NCBI GenBank assembly: GCA_000447245.1
Contig: AUYT01000001.1
Coordinates: 414,825 to 478,824, forward strand
DNA: 64,000 nucleotides
Source of the DNA: a candidate division Zixibacteria bacterium RBG-1
GTDB taxonomy: Bacteria; Zixibacteria; MSB-5A5; DSPP01; RBG-1
Direction: 5' to 3'
The position numbers and the translations under genes were made by a program. Shown here in pieces: positions 50,471-60,000 of the stretch. The notes under the pieces were generated by a model that did not search any database, was not told the origin of the DNA, and worked only from the letters and a program-made list of their open reading frames with translations. The stretch's first letter is position 1. Every line of letters begins with the position of its first letter.

Positions 50471-51831
50471 TTTTTCTTTTTATTCTTTGTAGCAGAATTT
50501 GGAGTAACCTTCTTATTCATCTGCTCTAAATTCTCTATTCTCTTTTTAAGCTCCTCTTCAAACCCTAAATCTCCGGGTGTATAGTATTTACGCTGTTTTA
50601 CCCCTTCCGGTAAGTAATTTTCTGACACAAAATGCTGCGGGAAATCATGGGGGTACTGGTAATTTTTACCATAACCCAACTTTTCCATCAAAGGAGTAGG
50701 AGCGTTTCTAATATGTAATGGGACTGGTAAAGCTTGAGTCTCTTTGATTTCTTTCTTTACCTTATTCATAGCTTCATAAACCGCATTACTCTTAGGGGCT
50801 GTGGCTAAATAAATGGCGGCCTGGGCTAAGGCAAATTCCCCTTCCGGTAAACCCACAAACTCCACTGCTTCTTTGGCTGCCACGGCTACCTGTAAGGCCT
50901 GCGGGTCGGCGTTACCGATATCTTCGCTGGCTAAAATCACCATCCTTCTGGCTAGATACAAAGGGTCCTCACCGGCTTCCAGCATCCGGAACATCCAGTA
51001 TAAAGCCGCATCCGGGTCTGAACCTCGCAGTGATTTGATAAACGCTGAAATGATATTATAATGCTCTTCACCGGACTTATCATACAGCAAGGCCTTTTTC
51101 TGCATGGCTTCCTGAACTATTTTTAAATCGATTTTTCGCACTTCATCTTTATCCGGCTTAGCAGTATTAACCGCAAATTCCAAGCTGTTCAAAGCCACTC
51201 GAGCATCTCCGTTAGACATTTGAGCCATATATTCCAAAGCTTCATCTGAAATTTTCAGCTTAAAACTCCCCAACCCCTTTTCTTTATCCGAAATAGCGCG
51301 ATTCAAAATTATTTTCATTTCCTCCGGCTGCAACTGTTTTAAAACATAAACTTGGCAACGGGATAAAAGAGGTGAAATAACTTCAAAGGAAGGGTTTTCA
51401 GTGGTGGCGCCGATTAGAATAATGCTTCCCTTTTCCACATAAGGTAAAAAGGCATCCTGCTGGGCTTTGTTGAATCTATGAATTTCATCGATGAAAAGAA
51501 TGGTCTTCTTATTATAAAAATCTTTTTGTTTGGTGGCTTCAACTATGACCTCTTTGACTTCCTTTATACTGGATGTGACCGCCGAAAAAGAGATGAAATA
51601 TGCTTGCGTGGTTTTTGCCATCAGCCGGGCCAGAGTGGTTTTTCCACAGCCGGGAGGACCCCAGAAAATCAGAGACGAAATTTTGTCCTCTAAAATCGCT
51701 TTCCTTAAAATTGACCCTTCACCTAAAATTGCTTTTTGCCCCACAAATTCATCCAGAATTTCCGGACGGATTCGGTCAGCCAAAGGAGTTAAGGCATTTT
51801 TTTTCAGCGGAGTTTTGCCAAACAGGTCCAT
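50467..51831 (-). CDS. rarA: RarA (MgsA), replication-associated recombination ATPase
   Basis: 454 aa AAA+ protein. It has 'PLADRIRPEILDEFVGQ', Walker A 'FWGPPGCGKTTLARL', Walker B 'ILFIDEIHRFNKAQQDAFLP' and sensor 1 'IILIGATTENPSFEV'. 'ASEDIGNADPQALQVAVAA' and 'DFPQHFVSENYLPEGV' are RarA-specific C-terminal blocks. It acts as a tetramer at stalled replication forks with SSB. It ends in a Lys-rich tail. Confidence 0.96.
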   Translation of the reverse strand: MDLFGKTPLKKNALTPLADRIRPEILDEFVGQKAILGEGSILRKAILEDKISSLIFWGPPGCGKTTLARLMAKTTQAYFISFSAVTSSIKEVKEVIVEATKQKDFYNKKTILFIDEIHRFNKAQQDAFLPYVEKGSIILIGATTENPSFEVISPLLSRCQVYVLKQLQPEEMKIILNRAISDKEKGLGSFKLKISDEALEYMAQMSNGDARVALNSLEFAVNTAKPDKDEVRKIDLKIVQEAMQKKALLYDKSGEEHYNIISAFIKSLRGSDPDAALYWMFRMLEAGEDPLYLARRMVILASEDIGNADPQALQVAVAAKEAVEFVGLPEGEFALAQAAIYLATAPKSNAVYEAMNKVKKEIKETQALPVPLHIRNAPTPLMEKLGYGKNYQYPHDFPQHFVSENYLPEGVKQRKYYTPGDLGFEEELKKRIENLEQMNKKVTPNSATKNKKKK

Positions 51832-51943
51832 AGCATCCGATAATTAATATCCTGAATCATAATGCTTTTTATAGCATAGTCAACCACAAAAGGCCGATTT
51901 TTCAGCTTCAAACCTTAAATCGCTTATACCTGAAATTCAGCGC

Positions 51944-51980
51944 AAAAAAATAGCCCCAGTCAGATTTGACCGGGGCTATT
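51944..51980 (-). terminator. Rho-independent terminator of the PQQ-propeller gene
   Basis: Read on the minus strand: stem AATAGCCCC / GGGGCTATT followed by seven T, starting 18 bases after the stop at 51998. The core resembles the terminator at 32803-32841, in the opposite orientation relative to transcription. Confidence 0.88.
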
Positions 51981-51997
51981 CCTAAGTCACACGTCAC

Positions 51998-54955
51998 TTA
52001 CTTCAGCATCACCATTTTCTTGGCTTCGATAAATTTATCAGTCTGCAGTCGATAGAAATAAATTCCGCTGGCCACGCTGTTACCATTCTGGTTAGTTCCA
52101 TCCCAGGTCACTTTCTTATATCCGGCTGAAAGCTTCTCATCCACCAAGCTCTTGACCTTCTGACCCAGGATATTGTAAATATCCAGCTTGACCTTGGAGC
52201 TTTGGGGTAAATCGAACTTAATCACCGTAGAAGCGTTGAAGGGATTGGGATAGTTCTGACCCAGCTCGAATTTCTTGGGAAGACCGGCAGTGGCGTTCGG
52301 TATATCTCTGACATCTGTAACAATCCGGTTGATTAATCTGGCCAAGCTATCAATGGAGACTTGAGTGGTATCCACTCCAAACAGAGCAAACTGTTCCGAG
52401 CGGGTAGCGCTGGCCGGTAAGTCAAAAGACAGACCGGTCAGAAGCGAAGTCCAGTCGTCAGTGGTACCGGTGCCAGTGTCAACGGTCCCGGTGGTCATGA
52501 AAGTCCATAAGTCTCCATGGTCGAATCCACCCAAGGGATAAATATAAGTGGGATTGTTCACCAGCTTAAAACCAGTCACAGCTGTATTGGTGGGCAGATG
52601 CATGACCCCGCATAGCCGGTTAGGATTAGAGGCCTCGTACTGCCAGTAAGCGTGATTAACGGTATCGGCTCCGCCCAGGTTGCTGGCGTAGTCTGGAGTT
52701 ACGTCCCAATCCAAAGCTATGGCAGTCCTTAAACCTAAGATGGAACTGCCCGAGGTATTGGTGATATCGAATTTGTATATGACGAAATTAGCTTTGACAG
52801 TATCAGTGTAGACCTTGGTGGTCTGAACCACTCTCAACCCCAGGCCTATATTGTCCTGAAAAGCGGTGGTGGTCATAATACTATCTGGAGTACTGACCAC
52901 ATTGATGGTGTCATCTGCCACGGTTAAAGTTTTGTCATCTGCGCTAGCAAAGTCTAATACCAGAGTAGCAGTATCGTTCCCTATAATAAAAGTACCGTCG
53001 TATAATTGATTGGCTCCCTGGAAATAGAAGTTGTTATCGTCGGCGAATCCGCCGGCATCAGTGAAGCCTAAGGCACCGTAGTTTGTGACCAACTTGTCCA
53101 AATACGGAGAAGATGTGACCGCATCGATATAGGGGTAGCCGACCAATAATCGCACCAGAGGAGATGAAATGTCGACATCGCTGGGATAGGGGGTCGGGTC
53201 GGGTTCATTGGCGGGTGTTAGGATTACGTAACCATCCATATACCCTCTGGTTAGACCGGTCCCGTCCGCGATTATGGTTAAATTAATGACCCCGCCGGGA
53301 GCCACCGGGCTCACGCTATTATTGGTAACTGACAACCAATCTACGGCAGTGTTTTTGCCGAAAGTTTTGTTTCTCTTGCCGGTATAGCTGGTACGGCTGA
53401 ACAAAACCGGGTCGTCTCCGGCCAAGTATTTCAAATTGTCCCGGTCAAAAAATCTCTTGGAAGAGGTTACAGTCAATTCCTCGACCAACTTTTCTGCTCG
53501 TTTTTGTCTTAAAGGATTCACCAAAGAAACTCGGGCAGAAAATCCTGTAGCAGTGCCGCTTAGCACGGTATCGATTACAGTATCTCTGACTGAATAAATC
53601 AAGGGTGCATTTCCGACATTCATATAAACATCGAAGGTAGCTGTGTCAGAACCGCTCCCCGCAGTGATAATGTTCAAATCCACCTGTCTGACCAATACTT
53701 CAGTTCTAGGTCTGGGTAAAAGTGAATGTTTAAAGCCAAATATGTTTCCAAATTCTTCGGCCACTACGACTAAAGTTTCCGAACCCGCTATGGCCGGACC
53801 AGATAAAATCGGGGTAGAAAACTGTTTAGTCCAGAAAACTCCACCGCTGTCAGCATCAAAAACATATAATATCCCCAAATCATCACCGGCAAAGGCTCTT
53901 CCATTTGAAGCTATAGCTACAGCTGTTTCCACCAAGCCATCTGTAAAAATATTATAATGAGTGCCCAGTGTGGATAGTTTACGCGCCTTGATTAAGGGGA
54001 ATTCAGTTCCATATATCACAATAGAGTCACCATCTGCAGTAACATAACCACAAGGAGTTGAATATAAAACTCCACCAGTATTGGCAATAGAGATTCTGGG
54101 AGCTTGTGTTAAATCGTGACTATCCCAGACATACAGATTGGTGGTTAAGTCCACATTATAGGAAACGGCTATTATGTGATTTCCCCACACAATCGGCCCG
54201 GAGGGAAACGCTACGTTGGTTCCAGGATCGTAACTTGCTATAATGGAACCATCATTGGCATTTATGGCATATAAATCTCCGGAAGCATCTCCGGCCACAT
54301 CCCAGGTTCCGGTGAAAATGGTATCATTGGAAACCGAGGGTCCCATATACGGTCGGCCATTTAGAAGCGGAGACTGCCATTCCAATGCTCCGGTTTTGAC
54401 ATTGCGGGCCACTATTCGATTACTGTCATGTCCAAAAATGACTTTGTTTCCTACAACCACCGATGGAGAAAAACGACAATTACCACCTGGGTTTATGCTC
54501 CAAATCGTGGTTCCGGAGTCTAAGTCAATACAGCGAAAACCCTGAGTACCAATCCCCACAAAAACCACAGTATCGGTGACTCCACCGCCGGTATCGATTT
54601 CGGCAACCGTTGCTGTCCCTCTTCCGGTGAAATTAACTGCCGGTAAGATGTGATGCCAGAGTGAATCGCCGGTTGAAGCGTTTAAGCAGGTCAGTCCGTT
54701 GGGACCGCTGCCGCTGCCATCGGTGCTCACATACAGCACCTTTCCGAAAGCCACCACCGGGTTGGAGAAAAAGACAATATTAATCGGTTCGGTATACATC
54801 CAAGACCGGGTCAATAAGGTTTCATTTATGGGAATGGTGGAAACTCCGGTCCTCTGGTAATCATGGTGATGGGTGAACCAGTCTTCAGCCGCCAGCGGCT
54901 GAAAGGCTACAACTAACAGAAACAAAATTGAAATAAATTTATAGCGATTAGGCAT
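51998..54955 (-). CDS. Large secreted PQQ-type beta-propeller protein with T9SS type A sorting domain
   Basis: 985 aa. Signal peptide 'ISILFLLVVAFQPLAAEDW'; then a PQQ/BamB-like propeller (about residues 30-410) with blades such as 'VLYVSTDGSGSGPNGLTCLN', 'GTQGFRCIDLDSGTTIWSI' and 'LYVFDADSGGVFWTKQF'. A beta-sandwich region (about 420-890) follows. The C-terminus is a textbook sorting domain: 'GQNYPNPFNASTVIKFDLP', 'VKLDIYNILGQKVKSLVD', 'TWDGTNQNGNSVASGIYFYR' and 'KMVMLK'. It is likely exported by Sec and then by a type IX-like system, and held at the surface or released. It is monocistronic with its own terminator. Confidence 0.9.
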   Translation of the reverse strand: MPNRYKFISILFLLVVAFQPLAAEDWFTHHHDYQRTGVSTIPINETLLTRSWMYTEPINIVFFSNPVVAFGKVLYVSTDGSGSGPNGLTCLNASTGDSLWHHILPAVNFTGRGTATVAEIDTGGGVTDTVVFVGIGTQGFRCIDLDSGTTIWSINPGGNCRFSPSVVVGNKVIFGHDSNRIVARNVKTGALEWQSPLLNGRPYMGPSVSNDTIFTGTWDVAGDASGDLYAINANDGSIIASYDPGTNVAFPSGPIVWGNHIIAVSYNVDLTTNLYVWDSHDLTQAPRISIANTGGVLYSTPCGYVTADGDSIVIYGTEFPLIKARKLSTLGTHYNIFTDGLVETAVAIASNGRAFAGDDLGILYVFDADSGGVFWTKQFSTPILSGPAIAGSETLVVVAEEFGNIFGFKHSLLPRPRTEVLVRQVDLNIITAGSGSDTATFDVYMNVGNAPLIYSVRDTVIDTVLSGTATGFSARVSLVNPLRQKRAEKLVEELTVTSSKRFFDRDNLKYLAGDDPVLFSRTSYTGKRNKTFGKNTAVDWLSVTNNSVSPVAPGGVINLTIIADGTGLTRGYMDGYVILTPANEPDPTPYPSDVDISSPLVRLLVGYPYIDAVTSSPYLDKLVTNYGALGFTDAGGFADDNNFYFQGANQLYDGTFIIGNDTATLVLDFASADDKTLTVADDTINVVSTPDSIMTTTAFQDNIGLGLRVVQTTKVYTDTVKANFVIYKFDITNTSGSSILGLRTAIALDWDVTPDYASNLGGADTVNHAYWQYEASNPNRLCGVMHLPTNTAVTGFKLVNNPTYIYPLGGFDHGDLWTFMTTGTVDTGTGTTDDWTSLLTGLSFDLPASATRSEQFALFGVDTTQVSIDSLARLINRIVTDVRDIPNATAGLPKKFELGQNYPNPFNASTVIKFDLPQSSKVKLDIYNILGQKVKSLVDEKLSAGYKKVTWDGTNQNGNSVASGIYFYRLQTDKFIEAKKMVMLK

Positions 54956-55148
54956 ATTCCCCCTCCTTCTTACTTAAGGTTTAAGTTAGGTTGATTTTTT
55001 ATCTTTTTAGAATTTTTCTAACCCTCTAAATATTTTAACATTTTTTTAAATGCTTTTGTTCCAAAAGCTTACTTTTTTATTTTATCGGCTGAAAAAAAAT
55101 TTTCTCCAGCAGGAAATAAAAACAGACGAGGTTTCGCTAAAACAATTT

Positions 55149-55805
55149 TTAGTGTAAGACCGTGCCCAACCTTTCCCAGCGCAGCTTGCCGGGGAAGTTG
55201 AACAGATAGTAGAATAAAACTCTGAAAAAGGGAAAAATATAGGGGGCTTCCATTTTGGGAGCTTTGGGATCCGGGGTCCAGGACCAATACACAAACAGGG
55301 CCTTCCCTTTGACCTCCCTACAATCTACGAAACCCCATTCCCGGCTGTCCTGACTGTTGTCCCGATTATCACCCAGGACAAAGATATGCCCCTGGGGAAC
55401 CTGCAGCGGTCCGAAAGTATCTCTCTGGGAAAAAATTCGGGGAAGAATTCGGGGGTCCTTGTACTTTACCGAAGGGGGATCTGAATATATCCGGCCGTCC
55501 ACGTACAGGGACTTGTTAATGATCTCAACCGTCTGTCCTTCGGTAGCGATGCATCTTTTGACGTAAGTTTTTTCAGGATTTAAAGGGTAGCCGAAAACCA
55601 CTATATCATTGGGTCGGGGAGAGGAGCCTTTGAATTTGTAAGACAGCTTGTTGACCAAAAAAAACTCCCCGGCCAGAAGGGCCTCTTCCATAGAGGGGGT
55701 GGAAACCTTATAGGCCTGGACCACGAAAGTCCGCAGCAATAAAGCCACCACTAGGGCGATTAAAATTACTGGTACTAAATACCTTAGGTTAACTTTTTTG
55801 AGCAT
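55149..55805 (-). CDS. lepB: Signal peptidase I, paralogue 2
   Basis: 218 aa with an N-terminal membrane helix (about 9-26). Ser38 in 'KVSTPSMEEALLAGEF' and Lys83 in 'TYVKRCIATEGQ' form the dyad; box E is 'FVLGDNRDNSQDSREWGFV'. The active-site region reads T-P-S-M-E instead of S-G-S-M, so its substrate preference may differ from the copy at 48317. The C-terminal tail 'FPGKLRWERLGTVLH' is related. It lies 41 bases after lepA, the classic lepA-lepB pair. Confidence 0.94.
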   Translation of the reverse strand: MLKKVNLRYLVPVILIALVVALLLRTFVVQAYKVSTPSMEEALLAGEFFLVNKLSYKFKGSSPRPNDIVVFGYPLNPEKTYVKRCIATEGQTVEIINKSLYVDGRIYSDPPSVKYKDPRILPRIFSQRDTFGPLQVPQGHIFVLGDNRDNSQDSREWGFVDCREVKGKALFVYWSWTPDPKAPKMEAPYIFPFFRVLFYYLFNFPGKLRWERLGTVLH

Positions 55806-55846
55806 CTATTTTTATATCGGAAAACTCAAAAAAAAGTTTATCCTGG

Positions 55847-57643
55847 CTACCTCTCCACTTTCAAAACTGCCAAAAAGGCCTCCTGGGGAATCTCCACGGT
55901 CCCGATCATTTTCATCTTCTTTTTTCCCTCTCTCTGCTTTTCCCACAGCTTTCTTTTGCGGGTGATATCTCCGCCGTAGCACTTACCGGTCACATTTTTC
56001 TTCAAGGGTTTGATGGATTCCCGGGCAATTATTCTGCTTCCGACTGCGGCCTGCAGGGTGACTTCAAAAAGCTGGCGGGGGATTAACTCCCGGAGTTTCT
56101 GACACAAACTTTTTCCATAATTGAAGGCTCTTTCCCTGTGCACGATGGTTGACAGGGCATCCACCGGGTCCCCATTGACCAGAATATCCAGCTTGACTAA
56201 ATCCGCCTCCCGGTAATCCAAAAAATCGTAATCCAAAGAAGCATATCCCTTAGTGGTAGATTTCAATTTGTCGTAAAAATCAAAAATTATCTCGGAAAGC
56301 GGCATTTCATATTTTAAGCTGGCTCGGGACTTGTCAATATACTCGGTGGTCAGATAATTTCCTCTTCTCTCGGTACACAGTTTCATGATGTTCCCAATAA
56401 ATTCCACCAGAGTGATAATCTGAACCGAGACAAACGGCTCTTCAATTTTACCCAGTTTATCCGGAGGAGGAAGCAAAGCCGGATTTTCCACCCACACTAT
56501 TTGTCCGTCAGTTTTGGTTACTTTATACTCCACGTTGGGAACCGTGGCAATTAGAGACAGATTATATTCCCGATGCAGCCTTTCCTGCACAATCTCCATA
56601 TGCAAAAGCCCCAAAAAGCCGCAGCGGAAGCCGAATCCTAAGGCGTTGGAGGTTTCCGGTTCGAAGGTAAAAGAGGAATCGTTCAGCCGCAATTTTTCCA
56701 TGGCGTCCCGCAGTTCAGAATAATTTTCAGCCGCAGTCGGATATAATCCGCTGAAGACCATGGGCTTGATATGTTTGAAACCGGACAGAGGCTTGTCAGC
56801 CGAATTTTTTGCATCGGTAATGGTATCACCCACCCGGGTGTCAGCTACGTTCTTGACATTAGCCATCACATATCCCACTTCACCGGCCAAAATTTTTTCT
56901 GCCGGAACCATTTTTAATCTTAAATATCCGACTTCATCCACTTCGAACTCTTTGCCGGTGGAAAAAAATTTTATTTTCTGTCCTTTAGTAATGGAACCAT
57001 CCACCACCCGGATATAAGCCACTCCTCCCCGATAGGAATCGAATAAAGAATCAAAAATCATGGCTTTCAGGGATTGCTCCGGTTTCCCCTTTGGCTGAGG
57101 GATTTTTTTTATCACGGTCTCCAGGATTTTTTCCACTCCCACCCCCTCTTTGGCGCTGGCCAGCAAAATCTCCTCTTCCGGCACCTGCAGAAGCTCTGAA
57201 ATCTGATGTTTGGTCTGGGGAATCTGTGCTCCTGGCAAATCAATTTTATTTATAACCGGAATTATGGTCAAGTTATGCTCCAAAGCTAAATACAGATTAG
57301 AAATGGTCTGGGCTTCTACACCCTGTGAGGCATCCACTAAAAGTATAGCCCCTTCGCAGGCGGCTAAAGAACGGGAGACTTCATAGGTGAAATCCACATG
57401 TCCGGGGGTGTCAATCAGATTCAAGATGTACTCAGTGCCGTCAAGTTCATAATTCATCCTTATGGCATGGGCTTTGATGGTGATTCCGCGTTCCCTTTCC
57501 AAATCCATATTGTCCAAAACCTGGTCTAACATATGTCTTTTAGGGATAGTATGGGTGACTTCCAAAAGCCGGTCAGCTAAGGTAGACTTGCCGTGGTCGA
57601 TATGGGCTATGATGCAAAAATTGCGAATGTTTGCCTGAGTCAT
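55847..57643 (-). CDS. lepA: LepA, elongation factor 4
   Basis: 598 aa, usual length. G-motifs are '[18 protein letters not shown]' (G1), '[12 protein letters not shown]' (G2), '[16 protein letters not shown]' (G3) and 'INKIDLPGA' (G4). The LepA-specific C-terminal domain ends '[26 protein letters not shown]' (continuous in the protein), with '[17 protein letters not shown]'. It binds ribosomes and affects initiation and back-translocation. The ATG has no ribosome site; a -10-like TATTTT ends exactly 6 bases before it. Confidence 0.98.
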   Translation of the reverse strand: MTQANIRNFCIIAHIDHGKSTLADRLLEVTHTIPKRHMLDQVLDNMDLERERGITIKAHAIRMNYELDGTEYILNLIDTPGHVDFTYEVSRSLAACEGAILLVDASQGVEAQTISNLYLALEHNLTIIPVINKIDLPGAQIPQTKHQISELLQVPEEEILLASAKEGVGVEKILETVIKKIPQPKGKPEQSLKAMIFDSLFDSYRGGVAYIRVVDGSITKGQKIKFFSTGKEFEVDEVGYLRLKMVPAEKILAGEVGYVMANVKNVADTRVGDTITDAKNSADKPLSGFKHIKPMVFSGLYPTAAENYSELRDAMEKLRLNDSSFTFEPETSNALGFGFRCGFLGLLHMEIVQERLHREYNLSLIATVPNVEYKVTKTDGQIVWVENPALLPPPDKLGKIEEPFVSVQIITLVEFIGNIMKLCTERRGNYLTTEYIDKSRASLKYEMPLSEIIFDFYDKLKSTTKGYASLDYDFLDYREADLVKLDILVNGDPVDALSTIVHRERAFNYGKSLCQKLRELIPRQLFEVTLQAAVGSRIIARESIKPLKKNVTGKCYGGDITRKRKLWEKQREGKKKMKMIGTVEIPQEAFLAVLKVER

Positions 57644-57649
57644 GGGTGC

Positions 57650-57678
57650 AAAATAACTATAATAGGGGATTTTATCAA
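57650..57678 (-). promoter_or_regulatory. Putative lepA promoter giving a leaderless mRNA
   Basis: On the minus strand TTGATA (57678-57673), 17 bases, TATTTT (57655-57650), 6 bases, then ATG at 57643. A TATTAT a few bases upstream is an alternative -10 but lacks a -35 at good distance. Confidence 0.42.
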
Positions 57679-57823
57679 CAAAGGATAGAGAATAAGCACC
57701 ACTTAGGTAAAAACAGAGTCGTGTCAGTAAACCCGATTTCCACCACCTCCAAATATATGTTCGTAAGAGCGGTCAAACTTTCCCGAAAACTGTCGATAAA
57801 AATATAGTAAAAAAGGAGAACTT

Positions 57824-58612
57824 ATGTCACCAACCGTTACCGTATCTGAAAAGAAGGCCTTGGCTTTAGACGCCGAAGCCAAAAGATTAATAGATTTCAA
57901 AAAGCAGAATATCAAGAAAAAAGATTTCACTCCCTGTCCCCAGTGTACCACTCTGGTCAATATCCAGGCCAATAAATGCCCCCATTGCGCCTCCAGCATC
58001 GCCGAGCATACCCGAAAAATCAGAGAAGAATTAAAAAAGCTGGATGAGCTGACCTACCAGATGTTCGAGCTGCACAAAAGGGAAATGGAGATTTATCAGC
58101 AGGAAGTGGGGAGCAAGCCGTTGTGGGTGAGAATCAAGGACTTTTTCAACGAGCCCCAGGTAATTCAGGATCTAAAAATTGTGCTGCCTTCTTTGGTCAG
58201 TTTCTTCGTCCTGGTTTTATTTTTGCGGGGTAAATCAGTTGGTTTGATATTCTGGCTGGTCTCATTGGTAGGTGGTTTTTTAATTTATTCTTTGTTTAAG
58301 AAGTGGAATTTGAAGAAATATATCACGGTAGATTTGTATCGCACGGTTCTGGTTTTCGGTATAATAATAATTCTGGTCTCTTCTCTGGGGAGCACCGGTA
58401 AATTCTGGCCCAACATCTCCTTTATGAAAAGCGGGGTGGAGGTCCAATCTTCATCCGCTATAGTGCGGGTATTACCGGCTACCAATTCGGATATTGTCAC
58501 CACGGTCTATCAGGGTGAAGATCTGAAAGTGCTGGGTAAAAGAGGGGCCTGGTATAAAGTTACCACCGAATCTGGCAGAACCGGATGGATACATTCTTCG
58601 GTGGTGAAATGA
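57824..58612 (+). CDS. Zinc-ribbon membrane protein with C-terminal SH3 domain
   Basis: 262 aa. It has an N-terminal zinc ribbon with two C-x-x-C pairs ('CPQCTTLVNIQANKCPHC', about residues 38-56), a helical coiled region, three hydrophobic helices (about 120-195), and a bacterial SH3 domain ('SSAIVRVLPATNSDIVTTVY' then 'GAWYKVTTESGRTGWIHSS'). Cytosolic zinc ribbon plus periplasmic SH3 suggests a link between a cytosolic partner and the cell wall. No known family has exactly this order. It is preceded by an AAGGAG site and transcribed away from lepA. Confidence 0.75.
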   Translation: MSPTVTVSEKKALALDAEAKRLIDFKKQNIKKKDFTPCPQCTTLVNIQANKCPHCASSIAEHTRKIREELKKLDELTYQMFELHKREMEIYQQEVGSKPLWVRIKDFFNEPQVIQDLKIVLPSLVSFFVLVLFLRGKSVGLIFWLVSLVGGFLIYSLFKKWNLKKYITVDLYRTVLVFGIIIILVSSLGSTGKFWPNISFMKSGVEVQSSSAIVRVLPATNSDIVTTVYQGEDLKVLGKRGAWYKVTTESGRTGWIHSSVVK

Positions 58613-58674
58613 TTTTTTTTACTCCTTGAGCCGACTCTTACTGAGTTAATGATTCCTTAGCTAATCACCGGATT

Positions 58675-59838
58675 TTACTCACTTCCTCCGGCCAGCTCCG
58701 ACTGAAGCTTTAGTTTTTTCCCCTTTTTTGTTTCAGTCACAAATTCGGCATCTTCTTCGTCGGTTTTTCTCTGCAAGAGATTTTCTCCCTCTTTTTTCTT
58801 ATAAATAATCACAAAGCTGATAGCTTGACCCGCAGATATTATGGCCAAAGCATAAGAGAAGATCACAAATCCGATTAAGACAAAAGTAATACCCAAGATA
58901 AAAGCCGCAATCTCGCCGGACCAGTTCAAAGCCACCCCTTCCGAAGGGGCGGGAATCTGAAAACCAAATGAGATTCCGGCAAAAAGATTGGTCATATAAT
59001 TAGTTACCGATGGATTATAGGGGAGATAGGCCAACCCCCCTTCGATTAAATTATACAGTTTGTCCGACATAAAGATGCCACAGACCCAGATGGTCAATTG
59101 AATGGCCCGGAAGCAAAAATAGCCGAAGATAAAAGAGCCGACTTTGGCTAAAACTCCTAAAATGCCGGTATAAAGAAAAAACCTCCAGGGCTGATTCCAG
59201 GTAGTTGAAAAGGACTGCACAATGGTCTCAAAACTGTCCTCCGGCAGAGTTCCCACAATGGCCGGTGCCAAGATTAGGGAGTTGAACAGAACAAAAACTA
59301 TATACACTGCAAAAAGAGCCACCACAAAAATCGGCAGACCGAAAAATAAAGCAAAACCGATTTCCCCCAACACCGGGATTTTTCCTAAAAGCCCGATTAA
59401 AAGTCCGCAGGCCAGAAGAAAAATGAACATCAACAGAATCGAAAGCGGTGACAGCAAAACCGTTTTCCAGTTTTTCTTCAAAAATCTGACCGCCTCTTTG
59501 GCAGAATAAAACTCATCCCCTTTGAGCTGCTCATAGGTTACCTTGGCCACACAGGTATTGGTCAAAAGCCAGCTTACCAGCATAAATACAACTCCGGCAC
59601 CCCAGATGGCCCAGGAAATCCAGTTATTGAAAACAAAATCATAAAGGGGGAATAAACCATAGGAATCCCAGGTTTCAGAAATTGAAATTTCAGAGAATAA
59701 ATAAGCTGTATAAGTCAAAAACAGATAACCCAAGTATCCCAGAACAAAACCAGAGGTCTGGATAAAAAGTTTTTTGCCGGAAAGGGCTAAACGGGGGGCG
59801 CGGAAGATGTCTCGGTAATCAAAATAAAAGTTAGGCAT
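58675..59838 (-). CDS. Polytopic membrane protein, function unknown
   Basis: 387 aa with about seven hydrophobic segments and a charged C-terminal tail ('EGENLLQRKTDEEDAEF', 'ETKKGKKLKLQSE'). 'DYRDIFRAPRLALSGKKLF' at the N-terminus and 'AVRFLKKNWKTVLLSPLSILL' before the central helices are typical of loosely defined membrane proteins with no catalytic motif. It resembles DUF4013/Yip1-like proteins only in general layout. A good AAGGAGGAG ribosome site precedes the ATG. It faces the SH3 gene with a 62-base gap without a clear terminator. Confidence 0.7.
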   Translation of the reverse strand: MPNFYFDYRDIFRAPRLALSGKKLFIQTSGFVLGYLGYLFLTYTAYLFSEISISETWDSYGLFPLYDFVFNNWISWAIWGAGVVFMLVSWLLTNTCVAKVTYEQLKGDEFYSAKEAVRFLKKNWKTVLLSPLSILLMFIFLLACGLLIGLLGKIPVLGEIGFALFFGLPIFVVALFAVYIVFVLFNSLILAPAIVGTLPEDSFETIVQSFSTTWNQPWRFFLYTGILGVLAKVGSFIFGYFCFRAIQLTIWVCGIFMSDKLYNLIEGGLAYLPYNPSVTNYMTNLFAGISFGFQIPAPSEGVALNWSGEIAAFILGITFVLIGFVIFSYALAIISAGQAISFVIIYKKKEGENLLQRKTDEEDAEFVTETKKGKKLKLQSELAGGSE

Positions 59839-59926
59839 TGCTCCTCCTTTTTGATTTAAGGGAAAAAGGTCAAGGGAATTTAAACAGAAAAAATCCGGTT
59901 TGTCAAGATGGAATTGGAGTTAAATT

Positions 59927-59959
59927 ATTCACAACAGATTAAACAGATTGAACGGATGA
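59927..59959. repeat. Dispersed repeat A, copy 2
   Basis: Starts ATTCACAACAGATTAAAC; 30 of 33 bases equal the copy at 25923-25955. Here it leads, after 14 bases, into hairpin repeat B, whereas copy 1 leads into repeat C. Confidence 0.7.
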
Positions 59960-59973
59960 TTCTATGAAAACTC

Positions 59974-60000
59974 GTAGACCCAGGTTGTCCTCAACCTGGG
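59974..60000. repeat. Hairpin repeat B, single copy
   Basis: GTAGA followed by the 9-bp stem CCCAGGTTG / CAACCTGGG with loop TCCT (59979-60000). The stop codon of the permease gene (59991-59993) lies inside it, so the element supplies the protein's last three residues. Confidence 0.85.

Noticed and set aside
54956-55148. Possible small genes or RNA between the PQQ-propeller gene and lepB2
   Set aside because: AT-rich with no stable hairpin or supported ORF; short frames here are antisense or low complexity.
57724-57999. Minus-strand ORF across the start of the zinc-ribbon gene
   Set aside because: Antisense shadow of a convincing gene; a GGAGGTGGTGG near its end lacks a start codon with conserved sequence behind it.
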